Shown here: positions 5,678 through 5,726 of the stretch, piece by piece | Layout of the letters: the number at the start of each line of letters is the position of its first letter | How positions within the stretch are numbered: position 1 is the first letter of the stretch | From: an uncultured Ruminococcus sp. | GTDB taxonomy: Bacteria; Bacillota; Clostridia; Oscillospirales; Ruminococcaceae | Direction of reading: 5' to 3' | DNA length: 5,726 nucleotides | Assembly: GCA_900540005.1 (NCBI GenBank) | Contig: UQEM01000151.1 | Coordinates: forward strand, 1 to 5,726 | The notes under the pieces: model-generated | Seen by the model: only the letters and a program-made list of their open reading frames with translations | Databases searched by the model: none | What the model was told of the DNA's origin: nothing | Made by a program: the position numbers and the translations under genes

Positions 5678-5726
5678 CTGTCTCTTATACACATCTGACG
5701 CTGCCGACGAATAGCCTTGTGTAGAT
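5678..5726. other. Illumina Nextera adapter contamination (non-genomic)
   Basis: Positions 5678-5696 are CTGTCTCTTATACACATCT, the 19-base Tn5 mosaic end. They are followed directly by GACGCTGCCGACGA (5697-5710), the rest of the Nextera read-1 adapter in reverse complement. ATAGCCTT (5711-5718) occupies the index position and, from memory, is the reverse complement of i5 index S520. GTGTAGAT (5719-5726) is the start of the P5 flow-cell sequence. The order and junctions match a library fragment end exactly, so genomic sequence stops at 5677. Confidence 0.97.

Noticed and set aside
5678..5696. Transposon end or insertion sequence boundary at the mosaic end
   Set aside because: The 19-base mosaic end is followed by synthetic read-1 adapter, index and P5 sequence, so it marks library preparation and not a natural mobile element.

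Overview
The window looks like the end of a metagenome or draft-genome contig from a Gram-positive gut or rumen clostridium, most likely Ruminococcus or a close relative in the Oscillospiraceae. The grounds are: strong AGGAGG-type ribosome binding sites; TTGACA/TATAAT-type promoters with extended TGn -10 boxes; a stand-alone MetH-reactivation protein beside MetF; and a cohesin-like surface protein with a Thr-rich linker and an SPKTG / hydrophobic / RRK C-terminus, a layout I associate with ruminococci. This assignment is inference and was not searched.

Layout: positions 1-187 hold no gene, but carry a near-consensus promoter firing leftward out of the window. Positions 188-3972 form a leftward run of five closely spaced genes, in transcription order galE (UDP-glucose 4-epimerase), a DUF2500-like membrane-anchored protein, ung (uracil-DNA glycosylase), metF (methylenetetrahydrofolate reductase) and a B12-dependent methionine synthase activation-domain protein. 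A perfect GC-rich hairpin between the second and third genes probably splits this run into galE-DUF2500 and ung-metF-activase. Positions 3973-4130 are a divergent promoter region with a good promoter in each direction. Positions 4131-4862 encode a TtcA-family tRNA thiolation enzyme on the plus strand, ending in a bidirectional terminator. Converging on it from the right is a surface protein cut off at its N-terminus.

The last 49 bases (5678-5726) are not genomic. They match, base for base from memory, the Tn5 mosaic end, the Nextera read-1 adapter, an 8-base index and the start of the P5 sequence. The apparent start MYKRQ of the surface protein is translated adapter, so that gene is partial and its true N-terminus is missing.

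How the genes fit together: MetF makes 5-methyl-THF, which a cobalamin-dependent methionine synthase (not in the window) would use. The activation-domain protein would re-methylate oxidised cobalamin in that enzyme with S-adenosylmethionine. Ung removes uracil from DNA and shares the transcript. GalE supplies UDP-galactose for surface polysaccharide. I found no phage, CRISPR, insertion sequence or defence system. I see no convincing new biological system; the firmest unusual observation is the adapter contamination.
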